Shown here: one piece after another, positions 34,939 through 46,190 of the stretch
How positions within the stretch are numbered: position 1 is the stretch's first letter
Layout: every line of letters begins with the position of its first letter
DNA from: Todiramphus chloris collaris
Lineage: Eukaryota > Chordata > Aves > Coraciiformes > Alcedinidae
Direction: 5' to 3'
Assembly: GCA_025345505.1 (NCBI GenBank)
Contig: JANVCC010000011.1
Coordinates: 9,708,184 to 9,772,183, forward strand
DNA: 64,000 nt
Translations under genes and position numbers: made by a program
The notes under the pieces: generated by a model
Told to the model about the DNA's origin: nothing
The model's input: the letters and a program-made list of their open reading frames with translations, nothing else
Databases searched by the model: none

Positions 34939-37800
34939 AATCACAGAACAATAAATCACAGGATGGTACAGGTTGGAAGGGACATCTGGAGAAGATCCAG
35001 TCCAACCCCCTGCCAATGCAGGCTTGACTAGATCAGGTTGCACAGGAATGTGTCCAGGTGTGTTTTGGAAGTCTCTAGAGAAGAAGACTCCACACCCTCC
35101 CTGGTCAGCCTGTTCCAGTGCTGTGTCACTCTCACAGTAAAGAAGTTTTTCCTCATGTTGAGGTGGAACTTCCTGTGTTCTAGTTTGTGCCCATTGCCCC
35201 TTGTCCACTGGGCGCCACTGAAGAGTTTGGCCCCATCCTCTTGGCACCCACCCATTATGTATTTATAAGCATTAATAAGATCCCCTCTCAGTCTTTTCTT
35301 CTCCAGGCTAAACAGCCCCAGGTCTCTCAGCCTTTCCTCATCACAGAGATGCTCCCGTTTCCTCAGCATCTTTGTAGCCCTCCATTGGGTTCTCTACAAT
35401 AGTTTTCTGTCCCTCTTGAACTCGGGAGCCCAGAACCAGACAAAATACTCCAGATGTGGTCTCACTAAGGCAGAGTGGAGGAGGAGGAGAACTTCCCTCG
35501 ACCTGCTGGTCACATTCTTAGTGCACCCCAGGAGACCATTTGATTCCTTAGACACAAGGGTACATTGCTGGCTCTTGGTGAAATTGTTGTCCCTCAGGAC
35601 AACAGAGCTTCTCCACAGAGCTGCTTTCCAGAAGGTCAACCCCTAACCTGTACCTGTACTGGCATATGGGGTTATTCCTCCCCAGGTGCAGGACTCTACA
35701 GTTGCCCTTGTTGAACTTCATTAGATTCCCTTCTGCCCAACTCTTCAACATTTCTAGGTCTCACTGATTGCCAGGACAGCCTTCTGGTGCATCAGCCTTT
35801 CCTTTTGGTTTTGTATTATCAGCAAACTTGCTGAGGGCATACTCCATCTGTTTATCCAGGTCATTGATGAATATGCTGACCAAGACTGGACCCAGTACTG
35901 ACCCCTGGGGAACACCACTAGCTACAGGCCTTCAACTAGACTGCACCACTGATCACAGCCCTCTGTGCTCTGTTGCTCAGCCACTTCCCAATCCACCTCA
36001 GCCAGTTCTCAATCCACCTCACTGTCCACTCATCTAACTCACACATCTTATCGATGAGGATTTCATGGGAGACAGTGTCAAAAGCCTTGCTGAAGTTGAG
36101 ATAGACAACACCTACTTCTCTCCCTTTATCTAACCATCCAGTCATACCATTATAGAAGGGTGTCAGATTGATTAAGCATAATTTGCCCTGGGTGAATTCA
36201 TGATGACTACTCCTGATAATCTCCCTTTCCACCACATGCTTAGAGAAGACTTCCAGAATGAGTTGTTCCATCTCCTTTCCAGGGATGGACATGAGGCTGA
36301 CTGGCCTGTAATTTCCTGGGTCCTCCTTCTTGCACTTTTTGCAGACTGGAGTGACATTTGCTTTCCTCCAGTCTTCAAGGACCTCTCCCATTCTCTATGA
36401 TCTTTCAAATATGATGGAGAGTGGCTTAGCAATAACATCGGCCAGCTCCCTCTGCACTTGTGAGTGTATCCTATCGGAGCCCATGAATGTCTGTGTTCCC
36501 AGTTTGCCTGAATGATCTCTAACCTGATCCTCATAGACTGAGGGAGAGTCTTCCTTCTGAGACTAAGAGAGTCTTCCTTTCTCCAGACTTTCTTATGTCA
36601 AGGGACTAGTTTTCCTGAGGGGCAGTCTCATCAGTAAAGACTGAAGCAAGGAAGGCATTCAGTAACTCCACCTTCTCTGTATCCTTTGTCACCAGGGCAA
36701 CTACCTCATTTAGCAGCAGGATCACATTTTCCCAGGTCTTCTTTTTTCTATTGATGTGATTGAATAAGACCTTCTTGGTGTGTTTTACATTATTTGACAG
36801 ATGTAATTCCAAGAGTGCCTTAGCCTTCCTCGTTTCATTCCTACATACTCTGGCAATGTTCCTATATTCCTTCCAAGTGGCCAGTCCCTTTTCTCTATAA
36901 TATACACTTCCTTCTTCCATTTGAGCATATCCAGAAGCTCCTTGTTCATCCACACAAGTCCCTTGCCTCCTCTATTTGATTTTGAGCTTGGAGGAAGTGG
37001 TGCTTGAATATTAACCCTCTCTGTTGGGCCCCCCTACCTTAGAGTCTTAACCCATGGGATTCCTCCAAGTAGGTATTTGAAGAGGTCAAAGTTAGCTCTC
37101 CTGAAGGTCCACCAGCACACCTCTCCTCATTGGCAACTCCACCACCTGTGTCAAAACGTTGTCACTGATGCACTGCAGGAACCTCCTGGACTGCATGTGC
37201 CTTGCTGTGTTACTTTCCAGCAAATACCAGTGTGATTAAAGTACCCTAGGACCACCAGGACATGTGATCCTAAGTCTACTTTCAGCTGTCTGTAGAAAGC
37301 CTCATTGATTTCCTCTTTTCTGATCAGGTGGCCTGTAGTAAACACCCACAACAGTGTCACCCACATTAGCTTGTGCCTTAATCCTTACCCATAAGGTTTC
37401 AACACATTATTCATCCCCACTCTAGGCAGAGCTCAATACGTTCCAGTTGCTCTCACACATAAAGAGCAAGTCCACCACCTCTCCTTGCTGGTTTATCTTT
37501 CCTAAAAAGTGTGTCACCATCCATAACATCATTCTAGCCATGCGAGCCATCCTACTATGTCTCCGTAATGACAATGAGATCATGACCCGGTGACCACACC
37601 CAGTTCTTCCTCGTGCATCGTGTGTTGGTGTACAGGCATTTCAGAGACTAAGCAAGCAAGAAGGTTTCCCCAGAGTTGCGCAAGAGGAGCCACCATAGTC
37701 ATACCCAGCCTTGAGGTGGTTTGCATTCTGGCTTTCATCCTGGAAAGAGGCTAAGGAACATTTCTTGCTGCAGTCCTGTCCTTCAGCCACCCTGCACTCC
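34939..37800 (-). mobile_element. CR1 LINE, long degraded antisense copy
   Basis: This is a CR1 retrotransposon of about 2.9 kb, inserted opposite to CNKSR2. It spans, in CR1 order, part of the endonuclease domain, the reverse transcriptase domain, the ORF2 C-terminus and the 3' UTR. Minus-strand frames show an endonuclease-like LGYFNHTGICWK (about 37.2 kb), NRKKKTWENV (about 36.75 kb), the RT segment NYRPVSLMSIPGKEMEQLI (about 36.3 kb), YLNFSKAFDTVSHE (about 36.1 kb), SKFADNTK (about 35.82 kb) and the C-terminal [14 protein letters not shown] block (about 35.28 kb). The frames are broken by stops and shifts. The 3' end at 34939 carries the AATCACAG-type terminal repeat in antisense. The 5' (right) boundary is uncertain, between about 37,660 and 37,850. 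It is a dead element. Confidence 0.9.
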
Positions 37801-37937
37801 CCACCAGGATTCTCACTTGTCACCCTGTCTCAAACAGGGAAATATGTGCTAGTAGTATGGTGGCAGCTGTGGAAGAAGTGCTCAGGACTTTGTTTTCTTG
37901 TCTGCCTTTTGCATGATGCTTTTTTTTCTTATTTTTC

Positions 37938-37955
37938 TTTTTTTTTTTTTTTTTT
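37938..37955. repeat. T18 homopolymer
   Basis: This is an uninterrupted T run inside a T-rich stretch that starts at about 37919, just beyond the right edge of the long antisense CR1. It may be unrelated low-complexity sequence. No promoter function is implied. Confidence 0.9.
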
Positions 37956-38929
37956 AAATCTGTCATCCTGTGGCTTATTGTGCCCTTGTTGAGCTGCGAG
38001 AAGGGGTCAGTACTCTGGGGAGGGTGGCATGGAGGGCATCCCTTCCCACTGGCCAAACTGCTCATTTTCCATAACAGTAGCTGTGCATCACTATTTAATT
38101 TTTCAGTTGAGGGGAAGAGCTGCCTGAACCATTTTCATGTGTCCGCTGTCAGTGAGAAAGTGAGTAAAATATCATCTGCTGCAGTATTTCCCTGGAATTG
38201 TCTCGGTGTCAGTTCATTTTTCATATAAATTTGTACCTATCCATGATACTTCTAATTCACTGTGGTTTAGGTAAATATTTCTTTATGTATATTTGTCAGT
38301 GTGAATGAGAGCAAATGTTACTGTTTAATACCATTGGAGAACAGCAGTTTTATCTTTCCCAAAACTGACATGATTCCCCAGTCAGGAAGCAGTTCAGTAC
38401 ATGAATCCATACTTTGAAGTCAAAAGGAGCATTTATGTGCCTAAATATAATCATGCTCTGAAATTAAATTGGGCTATAGTCAGAGAATGATAATGAAAAA
38501 TTCCATTAGTAGTCCCAAACACACGTGGTTTGATATCTACTTAAAACAAATGCATTCCAGTGTAGCATTTCAAAATTACTTCACTGAGCTTTTCTTTTGT
38601 ATGATCACTGAACACACTGAAAATCCTCATTGTGCTTTCTTAAGGCTGTAAATTGAATGTTTCAGTATCACCTTATCATTTTTTTTTCTGTCTCTGAATC
38701 TATTTTCTTTTGTATGCAAAGCACTTTATAGTACTTCACTAACTGACAAGAATTTATAATGTAATTAAAATTTTGTTTGTTAAAGACCTTCAGAAGGCAA
38801 TGTTACAATTGTTCAGAATTGTACAGATTTTTATGAAGCTTAATGGTTTATTAAATATACTCTCTGTACAGATTCTTATACCTTTGAATTGTTTTTTAAA
38901 GACATGCATACAATTTAAAAATAGAACTC

Positions 38930-39623
38930 CAGAGAGCTGTCTGGCGGAGAGGGATCTGGGGGTTGTAATAGACAGGCGAATGAATATGAGCCAGCAGTGT
39001 GCCCAGGTGGCAAAGAAGGCCAACGGCATCCTGGCCTGGATTAAAAATAGTGTGACCAGCAGAAGTAGGGAGGTGATTGTCCCCCTGTACTCAGCACTGG
39101 TGAGGCCTCACCTCGAGTACTGTGTCCAGTTTTGGGCACCTCAGTACAAGAGAGATACTGAGGTGTTGGAGCAGATGCAGAGGAGGGCAACGAAGCTGGT
39201 CAAGGGACTGGAAAAGAGATCATATGAGGATCATTTGAAGGAGCTGGGCCTGTTTAGTTTGAGGAAGAGGAGGCTGAGGGGAGACCTCATCACTCTCTAC
39301 AACTACCTGAAAGGACATTGTAGAGAGGCTGGTGCTGGTCTCTTCTCTCAGGTAATTAGGGATAGAACCAGAGGGAATGGCCTAAAGCTGAAACAAGGTA
39401 GGTTTAGACTAGACATTAGGAAAAAATTCTTCACGGAAAGGGTAGTGAAGTATTGGAATGGGCTGCCCAGGGAGGTGGTTGAGTCGCCATCCCTGGATGT
39501 GTTTAAACATCACTTAGATGTGGTGTTGGGGGACATGGTCTAGGGGTGAACTTGTAGAGTAGGGCTAATGGTTGGACATGATGATCCCAAGGGTCTTTTC
39601 CAACCTGAGTGATTCTGTGATTC
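38930..39623 (+). mobile_element. CR1 LINE, 5'-truncated sense copy with open C-terminal frame
   Basis: This is a CR1 copy in the same orientation as CNKSR2. From about 38947 to the TAG at 39541-39543 it has about 198 uninterrupted codons matching the C-terminal part of CR1 ORF2, downstream of the RT core. Recognisable blocks are [48 protein letters not shown] and [20 protein letters not shown]. The 3' UTR follows and ends at the GATTCTGTGATTC terminal repeat at 39611-39623. The 5' boundary is set where CR1 similarity starts and could be off by about 15 bases. The first ~55 codons of the frame that runs from 38773 are host intron read through by chance. The endonuclease and RT catalytic regions are absent, so it cannot move on its own. 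Confidence 0.92.
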
Positions 39624-42421
39624 ACCTCAGTAACCGAACACCATCAGGATGGAAAAATTGGCTAGCTTTTTTGTGTTAAGTTACTGCCAGCATTCAGATT
39701 TATTAACCAAACAGTGATTCTTTAGTCAAGGTGAAGGGGAAAAAAAGTTAAAATTAATCTGGCTTGCTGAATTATTTTGCCCAGTTTGGGGCTAATTGTA
39801 ATGTCAGTGTTTCTTCACAGTTTCCTTGCTGAATTGAGTTTCCCCCCTACTCTTTTACCAGTGCTAAATGAAGAAAAGAACAATGTACTTACAGGTACAA
39901 GGTCAAAGAAAATCTATTGAGTGTCTATGATTTAACCTTTTAATAAGTAGAAAAATTGGAGTTATAATACCTGCTTAGAGACAGACTTTGGAATGAAATG
40001 CAGAATGACACATAATTTGTTCTAACCATTTTATTTTCTATATGTGTTGCACATCGCCCAGGACACAACTAACAGGCCAGCGTGCAGTGGGTATTTTCCA
40101 GTGGAAGCAGGTCCCTCAGAGCACTGCAAGTTATTATCGTAACCTGCTTTGCATTCACACTAATCATCTGCTTCTCTGCAGCTGTTTTATTTTGGCTTAG
40201 GGATTTTTTTTTTTCTCTCCCCCTTAGGACTTTAGGATATTGTTTCATAGGCATTTCCTGCAGGTTTCACTCTTAATACCATCTTCCTTGCTGATGGCTT
40301 ATTTAATCTGGGGTTTGCATTCTTTGTTCTTCTACAATCAACTCCTCCCTTGCAGAACACCACTGGAGGGAAGAGAAAGCAATAAAACAAAAAGAAAAAT
40401 TTAAATAACAAAGAAATCCATGAGACTATAGTGATTTTTGCTACCATTGCCTGGCAGTCTTTGCCTTTCTCTCTTACACCTACCTGCCTCCCTGTAGGAA
40501 TCAGAAGCTGAGCATTACCTGTACTCTCTGTTTACACTGCAGTAAGTAAAAATGGCCTGTTCTTTCTTGATGATACAAGATAGGTGTTGAAGGGATATGG
40601 GTGTACAGGTTGAGGGGGAGGTGTGTGTGAAATTGTTTTGGGTTGTTTTTTTTCTCTTCCTTTTTTGGTTCATTCATGAATTTAGATTTGTCTTGACAGA
40701 ATTGTTCTGGTTACAAATGCACATAAGGAAGAGCATGAGTGACTGACTCGTTTATGACATTCATGAAAGTCTTGTTGACTAAAGCTCTGTGTTCAGCTTT
40801 AGAGGTGCCAGGAACTGGTCCTGTTGAATATGCTTCTTCTGTTTTAGAAAGGTAGCACTAGCTACAATTCTACTGTAAGGAATAGAAGATTTATTGCTTT
40901 CTTATGCAGTGTCTAGGTAGCTTTTATTATCATTCTCAATGCTCTTATTCCTCAGGAACCCCTTAAGGTTTCACTAAAGAAGCTTTCTTCTTTAGAATTA
41001 AACCCTGGAAATCTTGGGAATATCTGAAAAGTCTGATTTTATATTGTCTTTGTAAGTTATCAGATATCTAAAGAAAACTTTACTGCTGAACACCATACTT
41101 CTTATTGCTGTTTAGTAGTGATCATTAGGAGCACTCTTCACTTGTTTTTTACTTTCTTTAATCAGCTTTCACAATGATTTGCTGTGTTTATTTAGTTGTA
41201 AAACCACTGATGTTTATCTCGGAGCTTTAATGTCTTGTGGGATTTACTTAGCGAGATGCTCCAGCAGCAGCATAGCTGTAGGCCTGTAAATGCTCCTTTA
41301 TAAAAGCTTCACTGCAATTACTTCTCTGCCTGAACACCTTTTGGAAGAGGGACTATGCAGTAGAAACAATTCTGTGTAATGGGAGTGGAGATGGAGAACA
41401 CTCAGAACACTTGGCTGACATGGATCTGACTTGCGCTGTTGTCACAGAACATACTTCTGGCATCATCTGTCTCACAGCAACATTTTGAGGTAAACGCAGA
41501 TTTTGCATGACTTGAGGTGAGAACCTGAGTGGTGCAGTTTGGGAGGTGGCATCCAGGATGTAAAATAGCTGGGAAAGACCCAAGATAACCATCCACAAAT
41601 ACTCTGGACTTATAGGCACCTGGAATTTTGAGCTAAAAGCCCTAATAGAAAGTGCATACAGCAGTGCCCTGTGCACTGCCTCAGCTGAGTGATTTGTAGC
41701 TTATTCCCCATGTAAAGGTGTCTGAGATTCAATAAAGTGTCCCTATACTCCATGCTCTGAAGGACTGACTCACTTCTCATGCTAGAGGGGTAATCTTTGT
41801 TATCAGTGGCTTTCAGCCATTGATACCTTTCAGTTAAAAGAGATTGGAAAGGATCACAAATTATTTATTGAGTAATGCACTATTTTTGTATGACATTGTT
41901 TTCGTAATCAAATGGCTGTAACTTACACAATGAATGCTTCAAATATTAAGTCTCACTGAAAAACTAAGTGCAGGCTTGTCTTCCAGTTTAAAGGATAAAA
42001 AAAGGATTTACTTTCTTAGACTCCCACCCTAACTCAGAATCCAAATGCAATAATATAAAATGATTCTATTCAAAAATGATTCTATTAATTTTGTTAGGAC
42101 AACAGCAAATATATTAATAAAGAAGAATAATTAATATCCTTAGTAATATTGTTACAAAGTATCTCTCAAGTATTTTTTTCTATCACAGTTCTTCACTCTT
42201 GTTTTTAAGTCCTAGTTATTAAGGACTTTAAGGACTCGATAAATATAGCTTAAAAATTTTAGGTCATACCAGGTAGCTAATTACCTCAGGTATCTTTAGC
42301 TCATAAACTGATTTTAATAGTTTAGTGGTGTGAATGTTTGATTGGTTCCTCATTAAAGCTGCTTTGCACTTCCAGATTGTTGAAATTTTCAAAGCAACAT
42401 GTGTTTGAAGGAAACAGCTAC

Positions 42422-42450
42422 ATATTTTATTTTATTTAAAAATAAAATAT
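42422..42450. repeat. AT-rich perfect 12-bp inverted repeat
   Basis: The arms ATATTTTATTTT (42422-42433) and its exact reverse complement (42439-42450) flank a 5-base ATTTA spacer. It could extrude as a cruciform or form a weak RNA hairpin. Its base composition makes chance occurrence in an AT-rich intron plausible. Confidence 0.85.
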
Positions 42451-45400
42451 TTCATGCTGAGGAGGCTGTATTCTTGGAAGTTAAAATATAAGTGTGCATA
42501 CTACATTGTCTATACAAAATGCCCCATTTCTGATAAGTGTACAAGTAGGGGGGTAATTATATGAGTGGGTAACTAAATAGATTTGGTGAAAAGATAAAAA
42601 CAGAAACTCCCTCCTCCCTTGAAAACAATATCTAGACAATATCTGCCTACATTACCTGGAATCCAAATAATATTCATAAGTGTTGTAACTCATTGCAAGT
42701 AACACTGGCAGGAGTTTAGACTCACCTTGTATCCTTCAAGTGCTGCTCATAGGGAGATTGTCTGTTGCATAAGGTTCAAACAGTGCTCAGAAGTAGTGGT
42801 GTTTCAGAATATGTATTATCCTGTGCAGTTGTTTTCTTCACATTTAGAAGTCAATGTATAATGTATAAGGTAAAATAGAATTTACAGTATTGTTGGAAAT
42901 ACAAAACTGTTTTTTGTTTACAAGAAGCTATATCAAAGTAGTTTCAAATTATGCAATTTAGCAGTGTTTTTCTCTTTTTCATAGTAGAGTAACTTATTTC
43001 TCTCTAGCACACTTTTATGGAAAATTTTAGATGTAATTTAGTGTAATGTAAAAAGTGCCTGAGCTGGTTAACATTGATGCCATTTTCTGATTCTGGTATT
43101 TTATTTCTTCTATTTTATTATACTTTTTTTCCTCTTGAAATGGCTTACTTGTAGGTATATTGTTGTCGTTGGATTTAAGTTCTGAAGTCCTTTTTGAAAT
43201 GGGATTGTGCACTGAATAGCTCAAAGGTTAAAACATCAGTAATAGTCCAAAGGCATATGAACCACTGCTAGGAATAATTTGATGCCTCATTAGTTGTCAT
43301 TGAGATAATGCTGTAAAGAGGGTTTTTCCCTAAACTTTTGTAGTTTGTGATGTGACGTTTTCAAAGAAGCTTATGAAGCCACTGCATGCTTTAATAAAAA
43401 CCCACCCTGTAAAGTCCTGTGAATGTTAGCTATGTTTTCTTTTCCATTCTTAGAGAAAGCAGTTTCTTTTTCTTGTAGATGAAAGAAGGAAAAAAAAAAA
43501 AAGGCCAAAAAGCCCAAAAGATTGATGAGTACATAAGAAGCTTAGTGACCAGAAAGAAAAAATCAGTTGATATTGGCTTGTCTGGTTTTTTTTTTTGGTT
43601 GTTTTTCTTCCAGATTAATGATTGCCAACCTCTGAATATGGGGAAAATGGAACACAAAGCAGAATAATTTGTAGAAAAAAGCAATAGATTTTCTGAGGGG
43701 GCATAAGATGCTCAATTTTTCCAAGAAAAGGAGCCTCAGTGTGTCAAGGTGACAGTGAAGGAGTCAGGAAGTTGTTGAGTTAATTCATGCACTCATTGAA
43801 GTAAAGCAGAAAGTAGCAAAAAGTTGGTAGAAACTGAGAAAAAGTGTAGATGGAGGGGAAAAAAATGTGGTTTAGTATCTCATATGTTTCCTTCAAGTAA
43901 AACCTTTTTTCTTAGGCTGACTGTTGAGGGCCCTGTGTCAGTGTGTGTGTTGAGTGGCATTGCAGTTTCCATTTGAATAGAGGCAGACAGAGGATAGGCC
44001 ATGCTTCCTGTGTAAGTCTTTATAAATGCTAAATTTAATCATCAATGATGATGGATTAAGATTATGTTGGTCATATCAGTAGAAGTGAAGTCTGAGACTC
44101 ATAATTTCTTTATTCTGTAAACTGATTTCCCTTTGCAGAGTCAGTACAGTCTCTGTAACCACGTGCAGAAAAGCTGGATTTCACTTCTGTATAGTGAATT
44201 ACAGAAACTTTGTGTTGCTAAGTAGCTGGTAGAAGCCTTGAGCATGAAAAACTGTAGGGTCAATATTTATTTAAATATAGGACTGTAACGTGAGGTATAT
44301 GTGTTTGCTTAGATTCATTAAAAATACATCAAGAATTTAAGATGATCCAATATGAAACACTCAAGTCATAGCTGAGCCTGAATTGCCACCTACCTAAATA
44401 TCATTACTTTTTCTCAAGTTCAATTAATCTTATTTCCTTTGCTGGCAGAGTAACCATCTTGGCACTGTATGAAACAAGAAATATTTTTCTGCAGCTGTGT
44501 TTTATAGACCTGCTTTTTCTCCAGTACTGTTGTGAAAAAGAATTCTGAAGTGAAAAATTAAGAAGTTTTTTACTTATAAATGGTCTTGGAAGTGATGTTG
44601 AAAACTTGAGAACTGCGCAACACCTCGTGCTACAAACTCTTTTTTGCATGTTGGTAATACTTAGTTTTGAATGTGTGACACGTATTTGTCTGAATTAGAA
44701 GTGTGGAAAAAAGGATGTTTTGACTTTGTTTTTTGTCTTTTGGATGCAACATTTTTTCCTCATTTCCAGCTTCTCATCTGTTGATAGTTTCAGTGGATTT
44801 TATTTTTACCTGCTGAGAATGTCACTGAATAGAGAAATCACCCCAAGAGATAAAATTCGATTTAGACAATGTAAGCACTTAGATTCTAGCAGCATATATG
44901 AGCAAGTATTTAAGTGATTTTAGTCAGTGCTAAAATACTTGCTATGGTTTCTGACCTAGTGGTATACCACCTTATTTTAGAAATGGTTAGCAGGAAGAAG
45001 AGTTACTCTCTATATGCAAATTAAGAACTAATATGTGACCAGATCCCAAAGGAAAGCAAGATGATGTCGTTTACAGAAAGGAGGGTGGAAATAATTGGAA
45101 ATGGAAAATTACTTCATAAAGATAGAAGAAAAGAGCTTAGTGTACGCATTGCATCTCTCTTAATCCCGAGAGCAATTTTTCCCAGTAGTTGCTTGATCTG
45201 TGGGTGATTTATGTAAGTTGTGTTAAATTTTTTACATGAAGTATTCTGTTACTATGGTGATAGGTGCCACTCCATGCAGATTGTGTAAATAAAATCAAGG
45301 CAATTCTTTGTACTCAGTAAGCTGGGTAATTGCTTTTAGTTTGTACACAGGGGTTATGAACTTGGAGAACTGCAGGTTTGTTAAATTCAGGGAATGGCTC

Positions 45401-45469
45401 TAGACTTTCAGAAGCATTTATGTAGGTTGTATAGGAAATGTCCTTTTATGTAGCATTATTTAAAAGCTT

Positions 45470-46190
45470 GCATTATGTTTTTCACAATAGAGAGTTTTTT
45501 CCTCTTCCCTTAGTGCCTTAAGTGGTGTGTACTCACCCTTCTCTTTTCTTCCATCTCTGTTGGTTCTTACACATGTTTCCAATGGGGGAGGACAGAGTGG
45601 GTTGCTGCAGATACAGATGAACTCTGTCTTCAATGTGAAGGGGCAGGAAATTAATAATAGAGAAAGGATGCCATAAACCCAGTGGCAAGAAATGGCAGGT
45701 ATTGAATAATTGTAGTGTAAGTGGGAAAGAAAGCGTTTCTGAACAGCAGTGGGAAGAAAATCGACAGGATTTGTGTGGGAAGTGAAGAGGAGTCGAAAAT
45801 GGCACCCAGGTTGTGAGCTTGTGGGACATAAGGTGGTGGAATTGTTGACAGAGATAGGGAAAGAAGGGGGGAAGCAGGGAGGATTTGAGAAGAAACGTGA
45901 TTTCAGTTTTTCGGCATACTGAGTAAAGGCTGGTGGCAAATATCCAGAAGGAGATTCTGAACTGCGAATGTGAACAGAAGGGACAAGAGATCTGTGACTC
46001 ATCCGCACAGAGATGATAATTAAAGCAGCATGATTTTAGGAGGCTGCTGAGCAATAAGAAAGAGGTTGTAGGAAAGGGGAGAGTTGAGGGGAGAGCTCCC
46101 TGTGGGACTGTGGCATTTGGAAGGAGGAAGAACAGCCATGACAGTAGCAGCTCAGTGAGAAGAAAGTCAGGGAAAGCACATATTTTGAGT
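45470..46190 (-). mobile_element. Ancient L2-type LINE reverse transcriptase relic, antisense
   Basis: The plus strand here is strongly purine-rich. The minus strand gives two overlapping frames that resemble the L2 ORF2 reverse transcriptase region. In L2 order there is TVPQGAL at about 46092-46112 (L2 box VPQGS). About 29 codons later comes YHLCADESQ at 45992-46018, matching L2 YHLYADDSQ (catalytic motif C). In a second frame FPISVN at 45844-45861 matches L2 VFPISVNG, and a KSCRF block follows. The switch of frame between these blocks implies an indel, and the YADD core is altered to CADE, so the copy is dead. The boundaries are approximate. The match is to the recalled L2 protein pattern and the block order and spacing agree, but similarity is low between blocks. 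Confidence 0.65.

Noticed and set aside
34734-35031. Plus-strand frames crossing the tail module and CR1 end, considered as a duplicated exon because they recur at 59.5-59.77 kb
   Set aside because: The recurrence is explained by the repeated tail module and CR1 3' UTR; no protein family or splice sites are seen.
35768-36515. Plus-strand frames over the long CR1
   Set aside because: They are shadows on the opposite strand of the CR1 ORF2 sequence.
41353-41700. Minus-strand 107-codon frame, considered as an old LINE or retrovirus fragment
   Set aside because: No catalytic or structural motif is visible in any frame and no repeat termini flank it.
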